Shown here: positions 1-9,757 of the stretch, in pieces | How positions within the stretch are numbered: the stretch's first letter is position 1 | How the letters are laid out: the number at the start of each line of letters is the position of its first letter | Assembly: GCA_963556145.1 (NCBI GenBank) | Contig: OY744465.1 | Location: 186,001 to 250,000, forward strand | Source of the DNA: Hygrocybe punicea | Lineage: Eukaryota; Basidiomycota; Agaricomycetes; Agaricales; Hygrophoraceae | DNA length: 64,000 nucleotides | Direction of reading: 5' to 3' | Position numbers and translations under genes: made by a program | Notes under the pieces: generated by a model | Database searches by the model: none | Told to the model about the DNA's origin: nothing | Seen by the model: only the letters and a program-made list of their open reading frames with translations

Positions 1-136
1 TAGGTGGCATTCGAATCATGTAATAAGATGTCAACGCACATGTGGATGGAATGAAGGTTGAAGTTCGAACCGGAACTTCTTAACAACCTAGTTTGGCACG
101 TGACGCTTGTGGCACTTGCCCTTCAGTTTATGATAC

Positions 137-1126
137 TTGTTTATCGGCATGCCAGCTCCCGACTTCCTCTTCCCAGGGCATGCTTTGGATCACAGAGCCA
201 AGCGCAGAGTGGACCGCGCCATATTGTTTTCTTACAGTCGTTCCTCTAACCCACGAAACCTCGAATCTCCATGGTACGCCGTTTGGGACAGAGTCCTGGC
301 AGATCTGCTCGCGGATCAGTCCCGCCTATTTGTTGTCCCTCAATTGGTTCTCTGGTACATCGATCCCATTACGGACCCTGGAGATCAAGACAACTCTGAG
401 GAAGTACTAGATCGAGACAACTCTGAAGATGTAGGAGACGACGAAGATGCGGGAAACATCACGATCGAATCAATCACATCCATGGCAACGACTGTTCCCG
501 AAAAGTCAGCACAGGAACGTACTCCAGACTTCGCCATCGTCCGCACGATGATACGCCGTGCCGTTGCCCCGCGTAAATTAAAATATGCAGGAGTTCCGCT
601 ACTAGTTGAGGTCAAACGCTGCGCGCCACGCGTTAGAAATTGGAGGGATCCCCTATTCCTTGATGCTGTATCGCAACAAGTCGTGAGTGCGGAGGAGGAT
701 CTGATCAATCAAGCAAACCACCTCTTTCGCAATTATCCACGGCAAGAAAGCGTCGTTCTGGTTGCTTGCAGTGGCTTATGGTGGACCTGTCGGATTATTC
801 ACAAGGATCAACTTGCCGTTATGGACTTAGCCTTTACGCAAGGCGTCGAAGATGAAGATGAAGAGGATGACGGTGTTGACGATGAAGAGGATGAGGATGT
901 TGACGACGACGCAGATGAGGGGGAAGAGGGGGATGCATCTGATGACGAACTCGATATCATGGATGCTCCGGAAGATGATGTATTTGGAGAATCAGAGGCG
1001 ACATTACCTGCGAACAAGTTCTCTAAACTCCTCCAACTAGGAACACGAGCGTCAAGCCAGCGATTCGGGCTTATCCACCAACGCCTTGAAATGGCTTTAG
1101 CGAACCGAACTGGCAAGATGGGTTAG
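137..1126 (+). CDS. PD-(D/E)XK nuclease-like protein with acidic tail
   Basis: A single open frame of 329 codons. Residues about 125-165 hold a TPDFAIV strand followed by LLVEVKR, which is the spacing of a PD-(D/E)XK core (Asp in PDF, then Glu-x-Lys). A helical stretch with SQQVVSAEEDL follows. Residues about 235-285 are almost pure Asp/Glu, probably disordered. The upstream part contains a PWYAVWDRVL motif that matches the WYGPWTTIL motif in the second protein of this kind at 21367. The family is common and multi-copy in Agaricomycetes; its cellular role is not known to me, and nuclease activity is inferred from the motif only. The start at 137 is the first Met; an earlier Met or an upstream exon outside the window edge is possible. 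Confidence 0.6.
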   Translation: MFIGMPAPDFLFPGHALDHRAKRRVDRAILFSYSRSSNPRNLESPWYAVWDRVLADLLADQSRLFVVPQLVLWYIDPITDPGDQDNSEEVLDRDNSEDVGDDEDAGNITIESITSMATTVPEKSAQERTPDFAIVRTMIRRAVAPRKLKYAGVPLLVEVKRCAPRVRNWRDPLFLDAVSQQVVSAEEDLINQANHLFRNYPRQESVVLVACSGLWWTCRIIHKDQLAVMDLAFTQGVEDEDEEDDGVDDEEDEDVDDDADEGEEGDASDDELDIMDAPEDDVFGESEATLPANKFSKLLQLGTRASSQRFGLIHQRLEMALANRTGKMG

Positions 1127-1628
1127 GATAGCAGATATATCTTTTCTGCTCGATGTTGCGCTCAATGTTGATCAGCACATTAAACACATCGTGATCGAAT
1201 TAGAAGATATATTACAGTGTAGCTAAAACAACTTACATCCAATGTGTTTCCCCCTTTCCCGTACCCCGCCTCTATCAGAAAAAAGATAAGCCTCATTCAA
1301 GTGCGACTACTTGTGACACAGGAGACATGGGAAGATATCTCCGCTTCGAATAATGTCTAGATAATGACTTATAAATTGAAATTATTTTCATTGTTATCTC
1401 CAATACGGATATTATACAGAAAATAAACATTTCTGGAAACAATTTCTAGAGACAAAATAGTGCTTCCCGAAAGTATAATTATTCTTGCTCTTATTGTTTT
1501 CCTTATTTTGTAGCGGTATTTGCAATACAGAAAACTAGTCAAATTCTTAAAATATTCCCACTGATATCCGTAACGTGGAAATCAACTCAATTGTTTAGAC
1601 TATCTGAGCCATAGATACCGACCTGATA

Positions 1629-2011
1629 CAGTGTTCAATGGCTCCTTTGAACACTACCAGTCCTTTGAACACCCTAATTTAATTGATTCTGTACTGATTT
1701 CTACTGCTAAAAAGTGTTCTAATTCCCTCAGTGCATCATCTGAACCTATCTGGATATTGATTTTGATTCAGAACCATCAATAAAATTAGAAACTGAATAT
1801 TCACAAAGCAGAGAGAAATCTGATCACTCCTTTGAACACTAATGTTTTGATCATAAAACATTCAAATATTAATAGATTTCTTTGAAAATTGGATTGAGAG
1901 GTCTTTAAATATATAAGCAACTTTTGGTCAACTCAGATTTTGTTTAAGATAATTGGCTACCTGTCGCATTTTAGGTTAATATTTGGGGTTCAAAGGAGCC
2001 ATTGAATACTG
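1629..2011. mobile_element. MITE with 25-bp inverted ends and TA target duplication
   Basis: The left end CAGTGTTCAATGGCTCC (1629-1645) and the reverse complement of the right end, CAGTATTCAATGGCTCC, agree over about 25 bp with one or two mismatches. Both ends are flanked by TA (1627-1628 and 2012-2013). The 383-bp interior is AT-rich, has no coding potential, and repeats the word CTCCTTTGAACAC at 1643, 1660 and 1829. A TA duplication with CAGT ends is the signature of a Tc1/mariner or pogo-type non-autonomous element. No partner transposase of that end sequence is present in the window. Confidence 0.8.
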
Positions 2012-2013
2012 TA

Positions 2014-2844
2014 TTCTGTAAAAATTAATCCTATTTGTCTACAAAATACATTAACTATTAGGATGGAAGATATCGATCAGGAAATATAAATTATTTGCTT
2101 CGGTTTTTGACTTCCAGATACCCAGCCAGAATTTTATATTATCTGGCTTCCAGATATTCAGCGGCCCACTGATCAGCCCACTCAGAGGCCCACTTGGTGG
2201 TCACTCAGAGACCCGCTTAGTGGCCGCTGCTGCCGGGGCTGATATGGCAGTCCACGCCCTCCCCACCTCGTACACCTCTGGACCCTCTCGCAACCCCCTC
2301 AGTACAACTGCACCCTCTTACCATCAGCGCTGTTCTGTGCATTTGTGTGTAGATAACAGATAGACCTTATACGTGCGCTGCGGCATTTGCGAAGGAGGGA
2401 AGGAGTCTATATTTCAAAAACTACATGAAAAGAATTGTGTAACTATTCCGCCAAATCATGGTCCGCTGGCTGGTTCTGTGTAAACTGGGTAAGGCTAAGA
2501 CTAGGGATGATCAAAGATCGCCTTACCGCACTTGTAGGTGCTGACTATTTCTTCGTTTTCATCAACTGGTGTGAAGCATTTTTCAAGTAGATGCAGAGGA
2601 GATCGGCAATCGGCCAATCATTGTTGTATCTATTAAGGATGGGGTATTTCTTTCTCACCTAATGGATCATCAGCTGCTACACCAGATAGTTTATATCAGT
2701 TGAATTGACCTTGTCAAAGACCTTCTGCACCTTCACAACATCCTGCTTCGGGAATGTGGAATTGAGGTTGAGATGAGTGGAGGCTAGTCCATGTACATAA
2801 TTCTGCTCGCGCGTGAGTGTCGAAGGTCCAAAAGGAAGAGCTAG
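2014..2844. other. Gene-free AT-rich spacer
   Basis: No coding frame, repeat array or RNA gene is seen. A short run of related GGCCCACT/AGTGGCC words lies at 2160-2230 and may be a decayed repeat. Confidence 0.4.
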
Positions 2845-3180
2845 TCAAACCTGGACTTCGCTATAGAAGTCGTGTTTCCACCTTAACTTATCCTCCAGAT
2901 TGTAACTGTCCCGATTCAGGCGTGTCACCTGGCCACTGGGTTTAGAGATCAGGGAGTTGGTCGCATCGCACAGTGTATCATCGAGGAAAATGTCATTGAT
3001 GGGGGTGTTATCATTTGCTCCTTCATTTCTGATCCTTAAGAGTCCACCATCTGGCTTGAAAATGACCCTAGATGACCATAGCACAGGGTCGAGTAGCTGA
3101 CGCTCAGGACTAAAGCGAGTTCTACCTGTCGGTGGATGGTAATGACGTTGGATGAATCGTGTCCTGTCGATGCGAGGCAT
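2845..3180 (-). CDS. Hypothetical protein, possibly first exon of a longer gene
   Basis: A 111-codon frame with no domain I recognise. It contains SPERQLLDPVLWSS, IFKPDGGLLRIRNEG and YNLEDKLRWKHDFYSEVQ, which reads like real protein rather than random translation. The frame ends just after a GTTTGA donor-like site, and the sequence downstream on the same strand (2840 down to 2690) reads LTREQNYVHGLASTHLN and FPKQDVVKVQKVFDKVN in another frame. A spliced second exon is therefore likely, but the join was not settled. It lies head to head with the SAP-like gene at 3316, about 135 bp away, so a shared promoter is possible. Confidence 0.35.
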   Translation of the reverse strand: MPRIDRTRFIQRHYHPPTGRTRFSPERQLLDPVLWSSRVIFKPDGGLLRIRNEGANDNTPINDIFLDDTLCDATNSLISKPSGQVTRLNRDSYNLEDKLRWKHDFYSEVQV

Positions 3181-3315
3181 GATACCCGAGCACGGGCAGG
3201 TTGCTGGGTTCGAGCTAGTATTGGGTTCTTATTCATTGCCATTGCCGCTGCTTTTGTTTCACATACAATAAACAAGCTACTCCATTGTTACTACACTTTG
3301 ATTGTTTGTTGTGAT

Positions 3316-4281
3316 ATGCCTAGCAACTGTATTGGTGGACAAAAGATGAGTCAGTATATGAGATGTGAGGAAAGTGATGCACTTCTCACACCACTCATGT
3401 CGTCGAAGGCCGCCAAAGCTCATCTACTGAAGAGTCACTTCATTGGACAAGCATCATTTGACAAATATCATGTTGACATCCTGCGATCACTCTGCGAGAA
3501 ATTCGAGCTGCCAGTGAATAGCAGTGGACAGCGGGGCAAACCTATCAAAAAGGACTATATCGCTGCCCTGCAAGACCTTGTGAGGCTCGACTGATTTGAA
3601 ACAATGGAAACGACTCATACCCTTTCAGAGGAAAAGAACTATCGCAACGCCACGACCAGGTGGCCAAGCATCTACGCCTGCTTTGAGTGACCTGCCGAGA
3701 TGGAGACCTGAATGTTCGCAAGTGCTGCCTCCAAGACCTGCATTACAGTCACCATCATTCGAGAGTGAAGTAAATACATATGTTGACATGCCAAGACGAA
3801 GTCCAGAACCCCTGCAAACACATGAGGTTGGTTTTCCAACTCTTGCAAGACTACTTACCAATCAGCATCTAAAGACTGACAGCCAGTTGGTCAACAAGAG
3901 AAAGAGGAAGCAGAAGAAAAGGTCAGCATCAGATCTCGCGACAATGACTGTTATGCTGACAAGCAGCTAGAATTCCAATCAGAATGGTGGTCCTTCGTCT
4001 CTACACAAATGCCAAAGACTGGCATCACATGCGAGAAATCAATTACAACTGCCAACCAAATGGGGACCTTGATTTGATAAGACTTGCCGAATTGTTAAAC
4101 ATCGCTACATGTTCGGTGAGTCTGGGGCCTCTACTATCATGGGAAATGACTCATCCAATATCAGATCGTTGATCCTAAGAACAACCGTCCCTTCCATCAA
4201 TATTCACCTGGTATTCTGGAAGCTGATGATATTGACGCGCTTATGGACAAAGGCTTTCTTCGTGTTATACAAAGGGCGTAG
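3316..4281 (+). CDS. SAP-like domain protein, four exons
   Basis: Splicing exons 3316-3579, 3629-3921, 3971-4115 and 4165-4281 gives one continuous frame of about 272 residues ending in TAG. All introns are GT-AG and 49-50 nt long. Residues about 55-85 (VDILRSLCEKFELPV, then KGKP-like loop and KKDYIAALQDL) look like the helix-loop-helix of a SAP DNA-binding motif. The middle is Pro/Ser/Lys-rich with a basic run KRKRKQKKR near residue 185. The end has DWHHMREINYNCQPNGDLDL, which I have no name for. The Met at 3316 was chosen because an upstream Met at 3136 adds a segment with no similarity to coding sequence. A nuclear, DNA-associated role is inference from the SAP-like and basic regions. Confidence 0.55.
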
Positions 4282-4492
4282 TTGTAGTCATCAATGATGA
4301 GTTACCTGTCAACGTGTCTGGCGTCAAACAGGTATATTAGGTTTGGTCTAGATTTGATCTAGGTGGAATTGACATACATGGGGAAATTCATAACAACCCT
4401 TCGACCTTCCTCTTTTGCTTGGATTTGCAGACATACCTCTTCCTCGTTCGAGTCAGACTTCGCAGATAGGGTGGCGGATGTGTAAATATTCA

Positions 4493-7029
4493 TTATTCTT
4501 GATCACTAATATGACAAAGGGCAGTCTCCAGTATTTCTATGTGAACATTGGAATGATCAAGCTTTACTACAACCAATTTTATGGTTGACTTTCCTCCCCT
4601 CTTCCTTTTCTCAAGTATACCAATTTCCCCTATGTTGGTGCCTTCAATGATCAATACCCTCTGGTTGAGGATGGGTCGTGCTGGCTCCAGGAATTGAACG
4701 TGCACATTGGCCAAGCGAACCGCGGCTCTATTGTCAGTCCATGTCAATGCAACCTCTCCAGGGCGTAGATGCTCCGTGATAAACCAAGACTTCAGTGTCT
4801 TGGCAGTGCAGCCACTCCACCGACCACCATCATATTCCATCTTGAATGAGACCATGACGGGATCTGTGTCGAATTTTGCACGTACGAGGGGGTCAAGCAA
4901 CCATTTACCAGGTCCATCTGATTCTTGTCAGTGGTCTGGGTGAAGAAGGTATACTGAGATCACATACCGTAAGGTTTGTGAATGTTAACAACATCCTCTG
5001 TGGTTATTGACCATGCCAATGTTTCGGCGTCTGTCGCAGGGCCGGATACATGAGGCGAGGGCGATCGTGAATATGAGCGGATAATGGGCAAAGGTGGATA
5101 GTAATGATTGGCAACATCGGGTGGGGGTGTAGTAGGGCGAGTCTGATGACCTGTGACATGATTGCGAAGAGCTTTCACAAAATCTCGATGCCATTCAGGC
5201 CGAATCTCAGCCCCTCCCAATGTCCTTCCGTTGGAGCTGAGATTTCATGTACATTAGTAGGGAGGCCACAATATCAATAAATGCACATTACAAGTCAATA
5301 ACGTCGTGGATTGGTATGCTCTGCACACGCTGATTTGTGTCAAAAGTGACAAGGACAATGTTGGTAGACAGATTGCACATAGCCGATGTATCTTTTGTAA
5401 TAGGTTTTACCAGCCACCAGGACACGTCTCCCGACCAGTGGATTGATGACAGTCTTCTCCTTGACCGGATCGGCATGAACGCGGAGCGACTCGACAGATA
5501 TGGGTTGAAATGATTCGACAGATGTGGAGAGGATATCAACCTATTGCTAATTGATTGCCTGCTCAGTTTAAGATGAAGTGGTGACTTACAATATTCCTGG
5601 TCTTGTCCTCAATGAAGCTCAAGCGTCGCCCACCATCAAGGACTGCAACGACACAGCCGGATGAACCAGCATGCTCACCCGTGCCCTCTCTAATGCGAAC
5701 GCTGTCTCTGACGTGAAAGATACGTCGTATATGTTTGAGTGGAACCTCCAAAAACATTGAGGGTTGATCGAAAACCGAGGGTTCGACATCGACCAAAGCG
5801 ACGTGGTCATGGCAAGTAATGACCATGGCCTTGCAGCCCGATTACTCGCCAGCAATTAACTCAACGGAGTCACCAGGTTGGACACTCGCACCGACTTCAT
5901 CAGAAGTCACTGCAAGAGCTGCCCCAGGTGTGACGAAGCCCGCCTCAATAAATGGTTTGATCTTGGCAAGAGGTGGAGAAGAAACGTGAAGAAGTGTATG
6001 TACCGACTGCACATTCAGTATGAGCATGCCTTTACGGTAGACTTTCTTATCGAACACATAGTAATTGCCTTGTTTTTGTTGGATCGCATCCGGACCATGG
6101 ATCCGCTTGATCTCAATTGGATCAAATGGTCGAGCGGGGACTCTTTGGCTTTTGCACTTGCACTTTTTGTTGTCAAATCCACCTGGTAAACTGAAAGGCT
6201 GCGTGGGAGCACAGCGATCTGGACGTGGTCAGAATTGACACTTGAATGAAGTACGTAGGCCAGATCCCCTTTGTTTGGTCCTCGTCATAAATGAACCCAA
6301 CTCCGTGCCATGATGTGTCGGTCCTGACTACGGAAATTGAAGATATCTATCCGCTCGTCTATCGGGATCAGAGTCATATACTTTGTCTTGACCACACTCA
6401 AAATCAGCAGACAAGAACGCCATAACTCATCTGGATTCCGACTCTCCACGAAGACGCGATCTGGACAGGCTGGTACAACAGAGGCCGATATCACAGGACC
6501 ATCACCACTTAAGCGAAGTTGCTGTTCCATAAGTTTAAAGATCGTCGCAGCCTCTGATCTAGACTGATGATGTTGGTAAGTAAACCAATGTATTCAAAGA
6601 GTGATACCAATCTTTACACGGGTTCTTATCATCCACAATTCAGGGTCCTGCATTGTGGGACACACTGCAACAGTGTCATCGGTAGCTTGAGGATATTCAC
6701 GCGATTGATCTACATTCTGTAGATGTTCCACTAGTTGCTCCCAACCATCCTGTAATTCACTTTCCATGAACGGATGTCGAGGAGAATCATCGTCACTTTC
6801 TTCCACGTCAGAAATAACGAAGGCAGCTGTATGTAGACAATCATCTACTATTCATGTTTAGAGAGGAGATCACCAACCAAGGTCTTCCTCATCCTCGGAT
6901 TCTTCTCCATCTTCATCCGTTGCTTGCAAGTCGAGAAACTGGGTGACATCATCCTATAGAAACTTCATGAGAAATTGGGGTGACATAGACTCTGCAGGCG
7001 CTTACTCGAATTTCCACATGGCGGTCCAT
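4493..7029 (-). CDS. SPT5-like transcription elongation protein (NGN and KOW domains)
   Basis: A multi-exon gene starting at ATG 7029; exon 1 is only 24 nt (7006-7029), exon 2 begins at 6954, and exon 3 begins at 6826. The N-terminus is acidic, then comes DPELWMIRTRVKIGI, followed by an NGN-type segment with RVFVESRNPDELWRSC and the KOW opening WVHL-RGPNKGDLAYV. Further KOW-like stretches are at 5826-5563 (RDSVRIREGTGEHAGSSG), 5539-5400 (NPLVGRRVLVAGKTYYK) and 4660-4510 (VLIIEGTNIGEIGILEK). SPT5 clamps RNA polymerase II during elongation. This copy lacks the long C-terminal repeat of the conserved factor and is probably one of the shorter SPT5-like paralogues seen in basidiomycetes, not the essential gene. 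Near 5390-5400 the frame shifts by one base inside a KOW unless an intron of 49 nt is removed, so the copy may be damaged. Confidence 0.65.
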
Positions 7030-7159
7030 TGTGAGACGTAAAAGAAATTAAAAATTGATCTGGATCTTTTATGGTGACTAACTTGGAGGGCACATGGAGC
7101 ACACGCGGCAGCCACTCAGGCTTTCAATTAGTGTATCGCATACAATATAGACATACTAA

Positions 7160-8919
7160 CTAAAGTAGTCTACTGAAATCCCATTCTTCTAGGTCTTCTG
7201 GGATTTGCCTCTTGTCCATGGCTAGAATCCAGCCTGATTGGCGTGCATTGTCCATTAAATGTGGAGTAACTACCTCTGGGTGACTCACGAGAACCGTGTC
7301 TAGCATTTTACCAACTGCGCCAAGGGGTGAGCCACCACTCTTGAGTGCTCTGTCTTCAGCATTGATATGCTTCAAGAGGAGGGCGACAGTAGCATCATCG
7401 GAGAGAGGGAGATAATAATGAGCCATCGTCACAATAATACTCGTGACAGCGATGATGAGGATGACTTGGAGAAGAGACAGCATTCCATATGATGTCGAGC
7501 TCTTGCGCTCATGGGCTGTACCAGTATATTCCCGGTAGGCATACGTTAACACTTCACAACCTAGACTGAGGGCAATACAACTTACCTGCAGGTGGAAAGT
7601 CATCCAAATTTTGATGGAGCCTTCGACAGTACCACCTGAGGAGCCCATGGCAATCCAGGAGCACTTCGCGTCCCAATGGGTCTGTAGAGGTGTTCATATC
7701 AGAACTTCCGATCCAACAATCTGGCGAGCTTACTGCAACGACTTGCACTGGATCGCAGTCATTGCCATGCTTGAGCTGTGAGAGCAGTTGACCATTTCGA
7801 CGCTCAAATATACAAGCAAATCCATTGTCTCCCCTGGCCACCACGAAGGAGGCCTGTTGTAGAGTTGCCACTTGCAAAGGGTAATTATGCACGATGTTAT
7901 GGGAGAATGTCTGCACACGTTCTAGAGTAGGGAACATATACTGGTCGACTCCATCAACCAGATTGGTGACGAAAATGTCCTTTGAATCAGGGCATAGAAC
8001 GGCGTTTCCACTAGATATGTCAATATGGGCGGAGCCGCGGTGATAAGATCTACTCACATGTGGGTTGGTAATTCCCAAGCCCACTTGATAGACCAAGGTT
8101 CAATCATATAGCACATACTGGAATGAAGATGTCAGAAAGGGGTGATTGATGGACGATGAACCTACATCTCCTGTGACTCGCAATAATATATAAGAATGCT
8201 TGAGCCATTGTCACAGAAGTCAACGTTTCTAGCCATATAGGGCTTGGCTTGCATGGTCACCGGCGCAAGACTTTCCCATTCACCTGAGTTGTCATTAGGG
8301 AGCTTGAGACGAGCAATCCAAATTGATATGATGCTCACTCATCCTAGAGTGCCTCCAGATATGCGGATGTCCTGCGCCTACGCTAGCTATCCTGTGGTAA
8401 TGAGGGTCGAAGACGATATCCTCAACCGCCCCATCGTGCCCTCTAATCAACACGAGAAACGTAAACAATCCCTAGAAGTATCCATCAGCTCAACGAAACG
8501 CAAGAGATTTATGAATGGTTACCGTTTGTCCATCTTGTCGATATATATGCAGCGATCCATCAGCACATCCAAAAACGAATCCCATTTCACTTGGCTCCCC
8601 AAAATTGCTCCAAGCTGATGATGGTATGTAACCATTGAAATGGCAGAAGAACTGCTGCATAAGCTCGCCGGTAAGTAGGTTCCAGACGACGATTCGTGCG
8701 TCATCTCCTATGTTTCATGATGAGATCCGGTCTGGTTACAAGTCGGTGGGGCTTACCTCCGCTCAAGAGCATGCGCCCATCTGGTCTAATGGAGAGGGTG
8801 CCAACAGCCTTCGTATGTGCTCTGAGAGTATGCTCTAGAGATATCTAATCACGACGTGAGACGAATCAGCAAGAGCCCCTGTATCAACAATGAGTTGGTC
8901 TTACAAGGGCGTTGGACAT
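7160..8919 (-). CDS. WD40-repeat protein with C-terminal membrane segment
   Basis: ATG at 8919; exons 8905-8919, 8757-8844, 8523-8707 and one starting at 8471 splice in phase, followed by further short exons to the stop at 7160. Visible WD-type repeats include HTKAVGTLSIRPDGRMLLSG-GDDARIVVWNL and GHDGAVEDIVFDPHYHRIAS ending in IW. A later part reads NAVLCPDSKDIFVTN and FVVARGDNGFACIFE, so the propeller continues. Near the C-terminus a hydrophobic segment, LLQVILIIAVTSIIVTMA (about 7420-7480), predicts one membrane span. The family is frequent in Agaricomycetes; its partners are unknown. The two long frames at 7160-7648 and 7554-8096 are pieces of this one spliced gene. Tail-anchored scaffold function is inference. 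Confidence 0.7.
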
Positions 8920-9757
8920 TGTTTTTTCAGGCTCTGGAAGGTCTAGAATGTTATACAGGCAAGAGTATTTTCGATGCCCTGATTCATATAGGAGTGAGAA
9001 ACAATAGATCTTGGAGAGAACATATCTTTGACCACTGCGCCTTCAGCATTCAATTTTCGACGCTTCACTACACATTAATCGCAACAATTAATTGCAACAA
9101 TAAGGACAATTGCCACCATGGTGAGCGGTGAGCGGTTGTCATCCACGACTAGGGAGCCTACAGCATTCAATTGATACATCCCGACGCTGCTTAATCACAA
9201 CAATAAGCTTGATAATTGAAACAGGCGCAATAATTACACATTTTATCCTACATATCTACTATGCGAGACTTGGAGATGGGAGTCGGAAAGTAAGAAGAAA
9301 AGCTTTATGTAAGCAGCTACCGAATTGTTTTGTGGTGATGTATTTTGCACTTGCCAAATCCGTCACCACAAAACATCAGTGGCTTTGATTACATAAGCCT
9401 TTCCACTTGTCTTCGTCTCACCATCAAGCGGCGCTGCTGCATCGTTAGTGTGGCTCTAGTAGAACCTAGTACATAGAAATTAATGACTACCAAACACCAT
9501 AGAAATTAATAGAATGACTACCAAAGACCTGAATTACGATGGATCTTGAATTGTCATGAGCGGCTCAGTCAGTGGCAAGTTATTGTTATTCCAGGGGACT
9601 ACGCTAACAGCTTACAATGGCACTTCAATACAGGCACTTCAATACAGCGATGCTAGCAACTTTGCAGGGGATACAGTATGATTATATAGGTGAGCATCAT
9701 AACAGGTTCAAGCTTTCCGAAAGCCTTCGCACGACCTCTTATTGCCACAAAGCCCGT
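8920..9757. other. Gene-free stretch downstream of the Tnp2 gene
   Basis: No gene is visible. It holds three related words of the form AATCGCAACAAT / AATTGCAACAATAA / AATCACAACAATAA (9077-9210) and a CACTACA at 9066-9072 that could be a CACTA-type end. A short imperfect repeat, ATAGAAATTAAT with ACTACCAAA, is at 9474-9530. Confidence 0.35.

Noticed and set aside
808..1116. Antisense Ser-rich frame
   Set aside because: Mirror of the Asp/Glu codon run in the gene on the plus strand.
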